Shown here piece after piece: positions 53,290 through 61,437 of a stretch of 64,000 nt of DNA. The first letter of the stretch is position 1; the number at the start of each line of letters is the position of its first letter. The notes beneath the pieces are model-generated. The model ran no database searches. It saw only the letters and a list, made by a program, of their open reading frames with translations, and was not told where the DNA came from. Origin of the DNA: Blastococcus sp. TF02A-30 (GTDB taxonomy: Bacteria; Actinomycetota; Actinomycetes; Mycobacteriales; Geodermatophilaceae). The position numbers and the translations under genes are program-made. The stretch lies in contig NZ_QOHJ01000003.1 in the NCBI RefSeq assembly GCF_003319185.1, forward strand, positions 124,001 to 188,000. Direction: 5' to 3'.

Positions 53290-54149
53290 TGCAGCACCCG
53301 CACGTCCTCGGGCAGCCGCCCGATCCGCAGCATCACCCGGTAGGCGAGCAGGCAGACCGCACCGCCGGCGACGAGGACGACCGTCCCCGTCGGTGAGTCG
53401 TACGCGGTGAGCGTCGTCGACTGGGTCGCCAGCAGGAGCAGCACGATCCACGGAGCCGCCACCGCCAGCCGCGCGGCCGACACCACCCAGCCCTGCCGGG
53501 TCTCCAGCTCCGCCCGGGCCCGGGCGTCCTCGCGCAGGAAGGTCGCCAGCGTGCGCAGCACCCGGCCCAGGTCGGTGCCGCCCACCTCGCGGGCCACCCG
53601 CAGCGTCTCCACGATCCGGTCCCCCACCGGGTCGGCGAGGTCGTCCTTGAGCCGGTCGAGCGCCTCGGCGAACCGGCCGCTGGAGCGGTAGTGGGCGGCG
53701 AACCGGGCGAACGGCGGGCGCAGCACCTCCGGCCCGCGGGTGGCCAGCGCTCCCAGGGCCTCGGGGAGGGAGAGCCCGGCCCGCACGGCCGACGACAGGT
53801 TGTCGACCACCTCGGGCCACACCTCCCGCAGGTCCGCGCGCCGCTTGCCCGCCAGCCGGCGCACCTGGGCGTGGGGCAGCAGGACGCCGAACAGGCCGAA
53901 GACGAGGCTGACGGTCACCGTGCCGGTGGCGAGGAGGACGACGACGAGGACCACGACGCCGAGCCCGATCTGCAGCGCGAGCAGCTGTGCGGCGTTCATG
54001 CCGGTGAGCCCGGCCGCGGCGATCAGCTGCTGCCGCCGACCCGCGCGGCGCACCGTCGAGGACCGCTGCGGCGCCCGCGGCCCGCTGCGCCAGATCAGCA
54101 GCAGGCCGATGCCGAGGAGCAGCCCCAGCAGCGCACCGGACTCCGTCAT
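53286..54149 (-). CDS. tadB: Type II secretion F-domain protein TadB
   Basis: 287 aa. N-terminal helix, two central helices (about 55-95), T2SSF domain (EVWPEVVDNLSSAVRAGLSLPEALGALATRGPEVL, then TLRVAREVGGTDLGRVLRTLATFLRED) and terminal helices. Partner of TadC. ATG 54149 overlaps the cpaF stop by ATGA (54146-54149). Confidence 0.9.
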   Translation of the reverse strand: MTESGALLGLLLGIGLLLIWRSGPRAPQRSSTVRRAGRRQQLIAAAGLTGMNAAQLLALQIGLGVVVLVVVLLATGTVTVSLVFGLFGVLLPHAQVRRLAGKRRADLREVWPEVVDNLSSAVRAGLSLPEALGALATRGPEVLRPPFARFAAHYRSSGRFAEALDRLKDDLADPVGDRIVETLRVAREVGGTDLGRVLRTLATFLREDARARAELETRQGWVVSAARLAVAAPWIVLLLLATQSTTLTAYDSPTGTVVLVAGGAVCLLAYRVMLRIGRLPEDVRVLQ

Positions 54150-55366
54150 GCCAGCAGCCCGGCGAGGTCGAAGCCGCGGGCGGCGAACCGGTCGGGGTGC
54201 GGCGGGAAGCCCTCGGCGCGGACCAGCCGCCCGTCCCGGGTGGTGAACACGTCGGCGGTCTCGACGACCCCGCCCTCGGCACGACCCGGCAGCGCCACGA
54301 TCTCGCGCACCCGGCGCTGCCCCGACGGGTCGGTGCCGACGTGGACGACGAGGTCGACGCTGGAGGCGACGGTGGGCACCACGAACGACGTGCCGATGTT
54401 CTCGCCGGCCAGCAGCGGCAGGGTGCACATCTTCACCACGGCCTCGCGGGCGCTGTTGGCGTGCAGCGTGCACATGCCGGGCAGGCCGGAGTTGAGCGCG
54501 ATCAGCAGGTCCAGGCACTCCTCCTGGCGCACCTCGCCGACGACGATCCGGGAGGGCCGCATGCGCAGCGCCTCCTTGACCAGCCGGCGCAGCGGGATCT
54601 CGCCCGCGCCCTCGAGGTTGGGCTGGCGGGTCTGCATCGCGACGACGTCGGGCAGGGGCACCCGCAGCTCGAAGACCTCCTCGCAGGTGATCACCCGTTC
54701 CCGGGCCGGGATCGCCGCGCAGAGGCAGTTGAGCAGCGTCGTCTTCCCGGCCTGGGTGCCGCCGGAGACCAGGATGTTGAGCCCCGCGGCGACCGCCGCC
54801 TCCAGGAACCGGGCGGCCTGCGAGGTGATCGTGCCGAGCGCGACCAGCTCGTCGAGGGAGTGCGCCTGCAGCACGAACTTCCGGATGTTGACCGCCATGT
54901 GCCGGCGGGTGATGTCCGGGATGACCACGTGCAGCCGCGAACCGTCGGGCATCATCGCGTCGACGAACGGGGTCGACATGTCGATCCGTCGACCCGAGGT
55001 GCGCAGCATCCGCTCCACCAGGTCGGCCAGCTCGCCCGGCGCCAGGATCGTCGTCGTCAGCTCCGAGCGGCCCCGGCGGGCCACGAAGACGCGGCCCGGC
55101 TCGTTGACCCAGATCTCCTCGACCTCGGGGTCGTCCAGGAAGCGCTGCAGCGGCCCGAACCCGGCCACCCGGTCGAGCACGTCGCGGACCACCGACTCGA
55201 CGTCGCCGATCGGCGGCAGCGCAGAGGTCAGCGCCCGCTCGGAGTAGTCGGCGACGACGTCGCGCACCAGCACCCGCACCGGAGCCGGGTCGGTGAAGGG
55301 GTCCAGGCCGCGCCGGCGGATCAGCTCGCGGACCTCGCCGTCCACGACGTCCAGAGCGCTCGCCAC
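54146..55366 (-). CDS. cpaF: Tad pilus assembly ATPase CpaF/TadA
   Basis: 406 aa secretion ATPase. FLDDPEVEEIWVNEPGRVFVARRG is the family N-domain; Walker A GGTQAGKTT (about 203-211), Asp box, Walker B RPSRIVVGEVR and His box GMCTLHANSAREA follow. Powers pilus assembly. GTG 55366 is chosen: TACAGT (55379-55374 on the minus strand) is 7 nt upstream, a leaderless start that begins the Tad operon. Upstream in-frame extension lacks homology. Confidence 0.93.
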   Translation of the reverse strand: MASALDVVDGEVRELIRRRGLDPFTDPAPVRVLVRDVVADYSERALTSALPPIGDVESVVRDVLDRVAGFGPLQRFLDDPEVEEIWVNEPGRVFVARRGRSELTTTILAPGELADLVERMLRTSGRRIDMSTPFVDAMMPDGSRLHVVIPDITRRHMAVNIRKFVLQAHSLDELVALGTITSQAARFLEAAVAAGLNILVSGGTQAGKTTLLNCLCAAIPARERVITCEEVFELRVPLPDVVAMQTRQPNLEGAGEIPLRRLVKEALRMRPSRIVVGEVRQEECLDLLIALNSGLPGMCTLHANSAREAVVKMCTLPLLAGENIGTSFVVPTVASSVDLVVHVGTDPSGQRRVREIVALPGRAEGGVVETADVFTTRDGRLVRAEGFPPHPDRFAARGFDLAGLLA

Positions 55367-55480
55367 GCCCGGGACTGTAAGAGAACCGCGCAGTCCGAGG
55401 CCCGGTGCCGACCGGTTCCTGTGGACGACGGGAGCGAGCTCCACCCGGCCGGGTGAACGGGCGCGGTCGACGGCCGCCGC

Positions 55481-55879
55481 TCAGGCGGGGCGGGAGCCGT
55501 CCGGAGCGATGACCACGCGCCCGTGCTCGTCCGCGACCGTGTAGTGGATGGTCTGCACCCGGATCCGGCCGTCCTCGATCAGGTACGAGTCGGCGCCGTC
55601 GCGGATCCGGAACGGCCCCTCGTCGACCGTCCACTCCAGGAACGCCATCCGGTCCTCGACCAGCTGCGTGGTGTAGGTCCACCGGCCGCTCGGGATCTCC
55701 GACATCAGCTGCCGGGCCAGCTCCCGCACGCCCTCGTGACCGCGGAACACCCCGCGCCCGGTGAGGACGACGACGTCGTCGGCGACGTTGCGGGCGAGGT
55801 CGCCCTCCAGGTCTCCCTCGTCGGCCGCCCGCAGGTGGTCCTCGTACACCTCACGGGCGGAGCGGGCAGCGAGATCCAT
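55481..55879 (-). CDS. SnoaL/NTF2-like protein
   Basis: 132 aa cone-like fold: AREVYEDHLRAADEGDLEGDLARNVADDVVVLTGRGVFRGHEGVRELARQLM, ending DSYLIEDGRIRVQTIHYTV. The nuclear-transport-factor-2-like family; may bind or isomerise a small ligand. ATG 55879 has GGGAGG upstream. Separate from the Tad genes. Confidence 0.85.
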   Translation of the reverse strand: MDLAARSAREVYEDHLRAADEGDLEGDLARNVADDVVVLTGRGVFRGHEGVRELARQLMSEIPSGRWTYTTQLVEDRMAFLEWTVDEGPFRIRDGADSYLIEDGRIRVQTIHYTVADEHGRVVIAPDGSRPA

Positions 55880-55941
55880 GACGACCTCCCGGGTCCGGTG
55901 GCGCCCGATCCTGCTCCGATCGGGCGCCAGCGTGAACCCGG

Positions 55942-57480
55942 TCAGCGCAGGACGGCGTCGATGAGGTGCGGCCCCGGTTCGGCCAGCGCCGTCCGCAGCT
56001 GGTCGGCCAGCTCCTCCGCCGTCGTCGCCCGGGTCGCCGGCACGCCCATCCCCTGCGCCAGCGACACGAAGTCGAGCGCCGGCCCGCCCAGGTCGAACAG
56101 CTTCCGCGCGCGCTCCCCGTCCGAGGAGGCGCCCACCTTCTCGAGCTCGTGCTCGAGGATCGCGTAGGACGCGTTGTCGCAGACGATCGTGGTGATGTCG
56201 GCCTGCTCGCGGGCGTAGCTCCACAGTGCCGAGATCGTGTACATCGCGCTGCCGTCGGCCTGGATACCGATCACCGGGCGGTCCGGGCACGCGACCGCCG
56301 CGCCCAGCGCCATCGGCAACCCGTCACCTATCGCCCCGCCGGTCAGCGACAGCCAGTCGTGCCGCGGCCCGGCGGAGGTCAGCTCGGTCAGCCCCACCCC
56401 GGAGGTGAGCGCCTCGTCGACGACGATCGCCCCCTCCGGCAGCAGCGCCCCCACGACGGCGGCCATCGTCCGCGGGGTCAGGGGACCGATGGGCAGCTCG
56501 GGCTGCTCGAACTCCGCGACCTCCGGTGTCGCGTCGGGGGCGACCAGCTCCGCCAGCTCGCGCAGCGCGGCGACGCCGTCCTCTCCCGGCTCGCTGAGCA
56601 CGTGCACGGTGCAGTCCTCCGGCACGGGCGTGCCCGGGGTGTCCGGGTAGGCGAAGAAGTGCACGGGCGCGGTGGCCCCGGCGAGCACCAGGTGCTTCGT
56701 GCCGGCCAGCGCGGCCATCGCCATCTCCGGCGGGTACGGCAGCCGGTGCAGGTCGGGCAGCCCAGCACCCCGCGCCGACCGCGCCGGGAAGGTCTCCGCC
56801 ACCAGCCGCGCCCCGGTGCCCGCGGCGACCTGCGCGGCCGCCAGCTGGCCATCGGCCGTCATCACGTCACCGCCGACGAAGAGCACCGTCGGCTCGCCCG
56901 ACCGCAGCGCCTTCGCGACGTCCTCGAGCACCGGGGAGGCGACCCTCGGCCGCGGGCGTCCCGGCACCGGCGAGGCCACCTCGGCGCCGTCACCCCAGGA
57001 GACGTCGGCCGGCAGGACCAGCGTGGCGATGCCGCCGGTGCTGATGGCCGCGACCGCCTCGGCCGCGTCGGCGGCGACGTCGGCCGGTGACAGCGAGCGG
57101 CGCACCCAGCGCGACACCGTGCCGGCGAGGGCGTCGATGTCGGACTCCAGCGGGGCGTCCAGCCGCTTGTGCGACCGGCCGTGGTCACCGACGACGTTCA
57201 GCAGCGGTGCCTTGCCGCGGCGGGCGTTGTGCAGGTTGGCCAGCCCGTTGCCCAGGCCCGGGCCGAGGTGCAGCAGGGTCGCCGCCGGGCGGCCGGTCAT
57301 GCGCGCGTAGCCGTCGGCCGCCCCGGTCGCGACGCCCTCGAACAGCGTGAGGACGGCGCGCATCTCGGGCACGTCGTCCAGCGCGGCGACGAAGTGCATC
57401 TCCGACGTGCCGGGGTTGGCGAAGCAGACGTCGACCCCCGCGTCGACGAGGGTGCGGATCAGGGCCTGGGCGCCGTTCAC
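55942..57480 (-). CDS. Thiamine-diphosphate enzyme, acetolactate synthase-like
   Basis: 512 aa. N-terminal Pyr domain with the catalytic Glu in LTLFEGVATGAADGYARMTGRPA (about 47-70), a central domain, and a C-terminal PP domain with the ThDP/Mg2+ motif ADGSAMYTISALWSYAREQADITTIVCDNASY (about 411-442). Shorter than IlvB (about 570), close to benzoylformate decarboxylase-type enzymes. Without a small subunit gene an acetolactate role is doubtful. GTG 57480 overlaps the EthD stop by GTGA. Confidence 0.9.
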   Translation of the reverse strand: MNGAQALIRTLVDAGVDVCFANPGTSEMHFVAALDDVPEMRAVLTLFEGVATGAADGYARMTGRPAATLLHLGPGLGNGLANLHNARRGKAPLLNVVGDHGRSHKRLDAPLESDIDALAGTVSRWVRRSLSPADVAADAAEAVAAISTGGIATLVLPADVSWGDGAEVASPVPGRPRPRVASPVLEDVAKALRSGEPTVLFVGGDVMTADGQLAAAQVAAGTGARLVAETFPARSARGAGLPDLHRLPYPPEMAMAALAGTKHLVLAGATAPVHFFAYPDTPGTPVPEDCTVHVLSEPGEDGVAALRELAELVAPDATPEVAEFEQPELPIGPLTPRTMAAVVGALLPEGAIVVDEALTSGVGLTELTSAGPRHDWLSLTGGAIGDGLPMALGAAVACPDRPVIGIQADGSAMYTISALWSYAREQADITTIVCDNASYAILEHELEKVGASSDGERARKLFDLGGPALDFVSLAQGMGVPATRATTAEELADQLRTALAEPGPHLIDAVLR

Positions 57481-57794
57481 CGGCCGCTCACCACCTGGAC
57501 CTCGTAGTGCACGAAGGTGGCGCCGCCGGTGGCGAAGTTGGCGAGGTCCTTGCCCGCGGCGCGACCCTCGGGCGAGGACAGCGACTCGTTCATGACCTGC
57601 TCGGAGTCGAAGTCGAGCTCGGCGACGAGGTAGGGCGCCGGCTGCTGCGGGTCCAGCGACCGCGGGTGGCCCACGCTGATCCGGACCAGCCCGGGCTGCT
57701 GCAGCGCCAGCGGCGTGTGCGTCTCCCGGTAGTAGGCGTCGAACGCCTCCGGATCCGCCGGCTGCCCGTAGCTGACGACGAGCCTGTGCACCAT
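57477..57794 (-). CDS. EthD domain protein
   Basis: 105 aa dimeric ferredoxin-like fold: MVHRLVVSYGQPADPEAFDAYYRETHTPLALQQPGLVRISVG, then ATFVHYEV. EthD-type proteins assist ether and aromatic degradation. ATG 57794 has GGGAG upstream. Overlap with the ThDP enzyme gene makes a translationally coupled pair, hinting at one degradative step shared between them. Confidence 0.88.
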   Translation of the reverse strand: MVHRLVVSYGQPADPEAFDAYYRETHTPLALQQPGLVRISVGHPRSLDPQQPAPYLVAELDFDSEQVMNESLSSPEGRAAGKDLANFATGGATFVHYEVQVVSGR

Positions 57795-57925
57795 TCCGAG
57801 CTCCCGTTCCGCGGGCTCCGCTGCCCGCCCCGACCCCAGCCAACCGGTCCGGGCCACGGCGCGCGACCGGGACCGGCGGCGAGCCGGAGCGCTCCGCCGG
57901 AAGCGACCCCGGCAGACTCACGTGC

Positions 57926-58324
57926 ATGGCCGAGACCACCGCGACCCCGACCGCACGCCGCGCGCACCCCGCGCACAGCGCCCTCGTGGGCCTGGCCTCC
58001 CTCGGCGTCCTGCTCCAGGGCGTCTGGGCCGGGCTGTTCATGGGCGGCTCCGACGACTACGGCACCTGGGTGGAGGTGCACCAGCACGGCGCCGAGGCCA
58101 CCGTGGCGCTGGCCGCCCTGGCCACGATCGCGGCGCTGGTCTGGCTGCGGCACCGGACCGCCGTCGTCGTCGGGACGGCACTGCTGTTCGTCCTCGCCCT
58201 CGCCGAGATGCTGCTCGGCATGGCGATCGACGACGCCTCGTGGGCCGTCGTCGTCCACGTGCCGCTGGCGATGCTGCTGCTCGCCCTGGCGGTCTGGCTG
58301 CCCACCCAGGCGCGGCGGGGCTGA
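57926..58324 (+). CDS. Four-TM membrane protein of unknown function
   Basis: 132 aa with four helices: HSALVGLASLGVLLQGVWAGLFMGG, AEATVALAALATIAALVWL, AVVVGTALLFVLALAEMLLGMAI and AVVVHVPLAMLLLALAVWL. Conserved His residues (HQHGAEA, VVHVP) could bind haem or metal, reminiscent of small cytochrome-b-like proteins. Not assigned to a family. The AlkD-like gene begins 5 nt after its stop. Confidence 0.65.
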   Translation: MAETTATPTARRAHPAHSALVGLASLGVLLQGVWAGLFMGGSDDYGTWVEVHQHGAEATVALAALATIAALVWLRHRTAVVVGTALLFVLALAEMLLGMAIDDASWAVVVHVPLAMLLLALAVWLPTQARRG

Positions 58325-58329
58325 GCCCC

Positions 58330-59007
58330 GTGCCGGCCGCCGGGCTCGCCGCGGCCGTGCGCCGGGCGCTGCGCGCGGCGGCCGATCCCGAGCGGACGCC
58401 GGCGATGCAGGCCTACATGAAGTCGGCGCAGCCGTTCCTCGGCGTGCGGCTGCCCGAGGTGAGCCGGCTGACCCTGGCCGCGGCCCGGGAGCACCCACCG
58501 GCCTCGGCGGAGGAGGTGGGCGCGGTCGCCGCCGACCTCTGGCGGGGAGCCACCCACCGCGAGGAGCGGTACGCCGCCGTCGCGCTGACCGGGCTGCCGG
58601 TCGCCCGCGGCGCGCTGGAGCTCCTCCCCCTCTACGAGGAGATGATCACCAGCGGCGCCTGGTGGGACCACGTCGACGCGATCGCGGGCCGCACCGCCCG
58701 GCTGCTGGTCGAGCACCCGGCGCAGATGACCCCGGTGATCCGCGGCTGGGCCCGCTCACCGGACAGGTGGCTGCGGCGCAGCGCCGTCCTCGCCCAGCTG
58801 GGGCTGAAGGACCGCACCGATCGCGACCTGCTGGCCGAGGTCATCGGGGCCAACGCCGGCGACGGCGAGTTCTTCGTCCGCAAGGCGATCGGCTGGGCGC
58901 TGCGCGACTTCGCCCGCACCGACCCCGCCTGGGTGCTCGCCTTCGTCGACGAGCACCCGCTCAGCCCGCTCTCGGTCCGCGAGGCGACCAAGCACCTCAG
59001 AAGGTGA
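58330..59007 (+). CDS. AlkD-like DNA alkylation repair protein
   Basis: 225 aa helical HEAT-repeat protein. AMQAYMKSAQPFLGVRLPEVSRL, LWRGATHREERYAAVALTG and DHVDAIAGRTARLL followed by KDRTDRDLLAEVI and GEFFVRKAIGWALRDFARTDPAWVLAFV match DNA alkylation repair (AlkD) proteins, which excise positively charged alkyl-purines without base flipping. GTG 58330 is 5 nt after the upstream stop. Convergent with, and overlapping by 11 nt, the next gene. Confidence 0.9.
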   Translation: MPAAGLAAAVRRALRAAADPERTPAMQAYMKSAQPFLGVRLPEVSRLTLAAAREHPPASAEEVGAVAADLWRGATHREERYAAVALTGLPVARGALELLPLYEEMITSGAWWDHVDAIAGRTARLLVEHPAQMTPVIRGWARSPDRWLRRSAVLAQLGLKDRTDRDLLAEVIGANAGDGEFFVRKAIGWALRDFARTDPAWVLAFVDEHPLSPLSVREATKHLRR

Positions 59008-59932
59008 GCACCAGCCGGCCGCGGACGCCGCCGCGCTCGAGCAGGCGGTGCGCCTCGGCGGCCTGCTCGACGGGGAACGTGCGGGCCACCCGCAGGGTCA
59101 GCACCCCCTCCTCGACCTGCTGCCGCAGCCGGTCCAGCGAGGCCCTGTCCTCGGCCACCTTGCGCACCATCGTCGGGAAGAACCGCAGCCCGCGCTGCCC
59201 GTCGCCGCGGTAGCCGCGCACCGTCGCCACCGCCCCGCCGTCCTTGACCGCCGGCAGCACGAGCGCGTCCTGCACCGAGCCGTCGGCCAGGCCGTCGACG
59301 CCGTCGGGGAACTCGGCCCGGATGCGCTCGGCGACGTCGTCCCCGCGCCGCACGACGACGTCGGCGCCGAGGTCGCGCACCAGCTGCTCGTCGGCCTCGG
59401 ACGCGTCGGCGACGACGGTGAGCCCGTCGGCCTTGGCCAGCTGCACCACGTAGCCGCCGTACGCGCCGGCCGCACCGGTCACCGCCAGCACCTGCCCCGG
59501 CTCCAGTCCCATCAGGTCGAGCGAGAAGCGCGCGGTGAGCCCGTTCATGGGCAGAGTCGACGCCTCGACCGTGGTGGCACCCCGCGGCGTCCGCACGACG
59601 GAGTTCGCCGACAGCACCTTGTCCTCCCGGTAGCCGCCGTAGGGGCCGAACGGGACGACGAGGCCCATCGCCGCGTCGCCGACGGCGAGGTGCTCGACGC
59701 CGTCCCCCACCTCGGTGACGACGCCGGCGACGTCCATCCCGGGCACCCACGGCGGCGTCTTCACCGGATCACGGTCGGCGTAGGCGCCGGAGCGGGCGTG
59801 GGTGTCGGTCGGGCTCACCGCGGCCGCCTCCACCGCCAGCCGGACCTGCCCGGGACCCAGCGGCTCCGGCTCGACGTCGACGATCTGCAGGGCCTCGGGC
59901 CCACCGAACTCCATCACTCCCGCGGCACGCAT
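58997..59932 (-). CDS. NADP-dependent medium-chain oxidoreductase
   Basis: 311 aa. MRAAGVMEFGGPEALQIVDV, AAAVSPTDTHARSGAY, PWVPGMDVAGVVTEVG and the loop VTGAAGAYGGYVVQLAKADGLTVVADAS identify the quinone oxidoreductase/enoyl reductase group of MDR enzymes. No zinc ligands. ATG 59932 is leaderless: TATGCA (59944-59939 on the minus strand) ends 6 nt upstream. Confidence 0.88.
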   Translation of the reverse strand: MRAAGVMEFGGPEALQIVDVEPEPLGPGQVRLAVEAAAVSPTDTHARSGAYADRDPVKTPPWVPGMDVAGVVTEVGDGVEHLAVGDAAMGLVVPFGPYGGYREDKVLSANSVVRTPRGATTVEASTLPMNGLTARFSLDLMGLEPGQVLAVTGAAGAYGGYVVQLAKADGLTVVADASEADEQLVRDLGADVVVRRGDDVAERIRAEFPDGVDGLADGSVQDALVLPAVKDGGAVATVRGYRGDGQRGLRFFPTMVRKVAEDRASLDRLRQQVEEGVLTLRVARTFPVEQAAEAHRLLERGGVRGRLVLTF

Positions 59933-59984
59933 GCGACGTGCATACACCGGCCGCGGGGGCCCGGGCCGACCGGGCCGTCGCCAA

Positions 59985-60028
59985 GTGACACCACGAAGGG
60001 GCTTGCGCTGACGTCATCGTGGTGTCAC
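59985..60028. promoter_or_regulatory. 12-bp inverted repeat flanking the RHH promoter
   Basis: Perfect arms GTGACACCACGA (59985-59996) and TCGTGGTGTCAC (60017-60028) separated by 20 nt. The right arm overlaps the -10 element (60026-60031) and the first TGACGTCA box lies between the arms. Could be a binding site for a second factor or part of the same operator. Confidence 0.5.
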
Positions 60029-60038
60029 AGTGACGTCA
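60003..60038 (+). promoter_or_regulatory. Promoter with two TGACGTCA operator boxes
   Basis: TTGCGC (60003-60008) and CACAGT (60026-60031) are spaced 17 nt and place the transcript start at the ATG (60038). TGACGTCA palindromes occupy 60009-60016 (in the spacer) and 60031-60038 (over the start), 22 bp apart, two helical turns. This is ideal geometry for an autorepressing ribbon-helix-helix protein, which the first gene encodes. Confidence 0.6.
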
Positions 60039-60547
60039 TGAACCTCGACCCCTTCGTCGACCAGCTCCGCCGCGATCTGCTCACCGCGGCCGACGCCGGC
60101 GGCGAGGAGGCCCGCGCCCTGGCGGAGCGGCTCACCGCCCCGCTGGAGTCCTCGGTCCGCCTGGCGCTGCTCAGCGCGCTGTCCCAGGCCGCCGAGGAGA
60201 TCACCGGCCAGCTCGCCCCCGGCACCGTCGACGTGCGGCTGCGGGGGGACGACCTCGGCTTCGCCGTCACCCCTCCCCCTGCACCCGAGGCGCACGAGGC
60301 CCCGGCACCGGGCACCCCCGAGCCGGCCCCGGACGTCGACGAGGGCGAGACGGTCCGCATCACCCTGCGGCTGCCCGAGCAGCTCAAGGCCCGCGTCGAC
60401 GAGGCGGCCACCCGTCTCGGCGTCTCGGTGAACACCTGGCTGGTCCGCGCCGTCGCCAACGCCGTCGAGCCCCAGCCCCGCCCGACGTCCGCACCCCGCC
60501 GCGGCCGCCGCTCCTCCGGCTCCGAGTTCACCGGCTGGGCGCGCTAG
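60038..60547 (+). CDS. Ribbon-helix-helix (HicB/Arc-like) DNA-binding regulator
   Basis: 169 aa. N-terminal region (1-70) is helical; a Pro/Glu/Ala linker leads to the RHH domain at about 108-145 (VRITLRLPEQLKARVDEAATRLGVSVNTWLVRAVANAV), then a basic tail. Annotated in relatives as a HicB-type antitoxin, but no HicA toxin gene is adjacent; the next genes are DUF4097 and an ABC transporter. Likely a dedicated repressor of this operon. Leaderless ATG 60038. Confidence 0.85.
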   Translation: MNLDPFVDQLRRDLLTAADAGGEEARALAERLTAPLESSVRLALLSALSQAAEEITGQLAPGTVDVRLRGDDLGFAVTPPPAPEAHEAPAPGTPEPAPDVDEGETVRITLRLPEQLKARVDEAATRLGVSVNTWLVRAVANAVEPQPRPTSAPRRGRRSSGSEFTGWAR

Positions 60548-60633
60548 CACCCGCTCCACCCGCGCACCGCGCACCACCGACCCCGACCGACCGGTCCGGG
60601 GGCGATCCCCCCTGCCCCGAGGAGGGCGCAGCC

Positions 60634-61425
60634 ATGCCCACGTTCGACACCCCCGGGCCCATCGCGGCCCGCATCGAGGTCGTCCACGGAGCCGTGCTGG
60701 TCCGTGCCGGCGACCGGCACGACACCACCGTCACGGTCCGGCCGCGCAACGCGGCCAGCGCCGCCGACGTCGCCGCCGCGCAGCAGACGCAGGTGACCTT
60801 CACCGCGGGAGAGCTGGTGGTCCGGTCGACCAGCCGGCCCCGGCTGCTGTTCTTCGGGTCCAGCCCGGAGATCGAGGTCGACGTCGTCCTGCCCGCGGGC
60901 TCCTCGCTCGACGTCCACACGACCTCCGGCGACATCACCTGCACCGGCCGGCTCGGCCGCGCCGAGCTGGAGAGCAAGCACGGCGGGGTGCGGATCGAGC
61001 AGGCCGGCAGCCTGCGCGCCCGCAGCGCCAGCGGCAGCATCTCCGCCGTCGCGGTCGCCGGTGAGACCGAGGCGACCACCGCGTACGGCGACGTCCGGGT
61101 GGGCGAGACCGCCGGCCCGGCCCGGCTGGAGACGGGGTACGGCGACGTCACCGTCGACCGGGCCCTGGGCTCCCTGACCGGCACCACGCAGTACGGCCAG
61201 GTGCGCGTCGGCCAGGCCGTCCGCGGCTCGCTCGTGCTCCAGACCGCCTACGGCGAGGTCGAGGCCGGCGTGCGCGAGGGGACGGCGGCCTGGCTCGACG
61301 TCTCCGCCGGCGCCGGGCGCATCCGCAACCTGCTCACCGAGACCGAGGGACCCGAGGGCGCCGACGAGACCGTCGAGATCCACGCCCGCACGTCCTACGG
61401 CGACATCCTGATCCGCCGGGCCTGA
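60634..61425 (+). CDS. DUF4097 beta-helix repeat protein
   Basis: 263 aa. Repeating beta-strand turns are visible: SGDITCTGRLGRAELESKHGGVRIEQAGSL, TTAYGDVRVGETAGPARLETGYGDVTVDRALGSL, TTQYGQVRVGQAVRGSLVLQTAYGEV. This is the DUF4097/adhesin-like right-handed beta-helix, here without signal peptide or anchor, so probably cytoplasmic. GAGGAGGG precedes ATG 60634. Function unknown; conserved neighbour of RHH and ABC genes in many actinobacteria. Confidence 0.88.
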   Translation: MPTFDTPGPIAARIEVVHGAVLVRAGDRHDTTVTVRPRNAASAADVAAAQQTQVTFTAGELVVRSTSRPRLLFFGSSPEIEVDVVLPAGSSLDVHTTSGDITCTGRLGRAELESKHGGVRIEQAGSLRARSASGSISAVAVAGETEATTAYGDVRVGETAGPARLETGYGDVTVDRALGSLTGTTQYGQVRVGQAVRGSLVLQTAYGEVEAGVREGTAAWLDVSAGAGRIRNLLTETEGPEGADETVEIHARTSYGDILIRRA

Positions 61426-61437
61426 GAGGACCTGACC

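Noticed and set aside
60038-60547. HicAB-type toxin-antitoxin system
   Set aside because: The RHH protein resembles HicB antitoxins, but there is no small HicA-like toxin ORF on either side.
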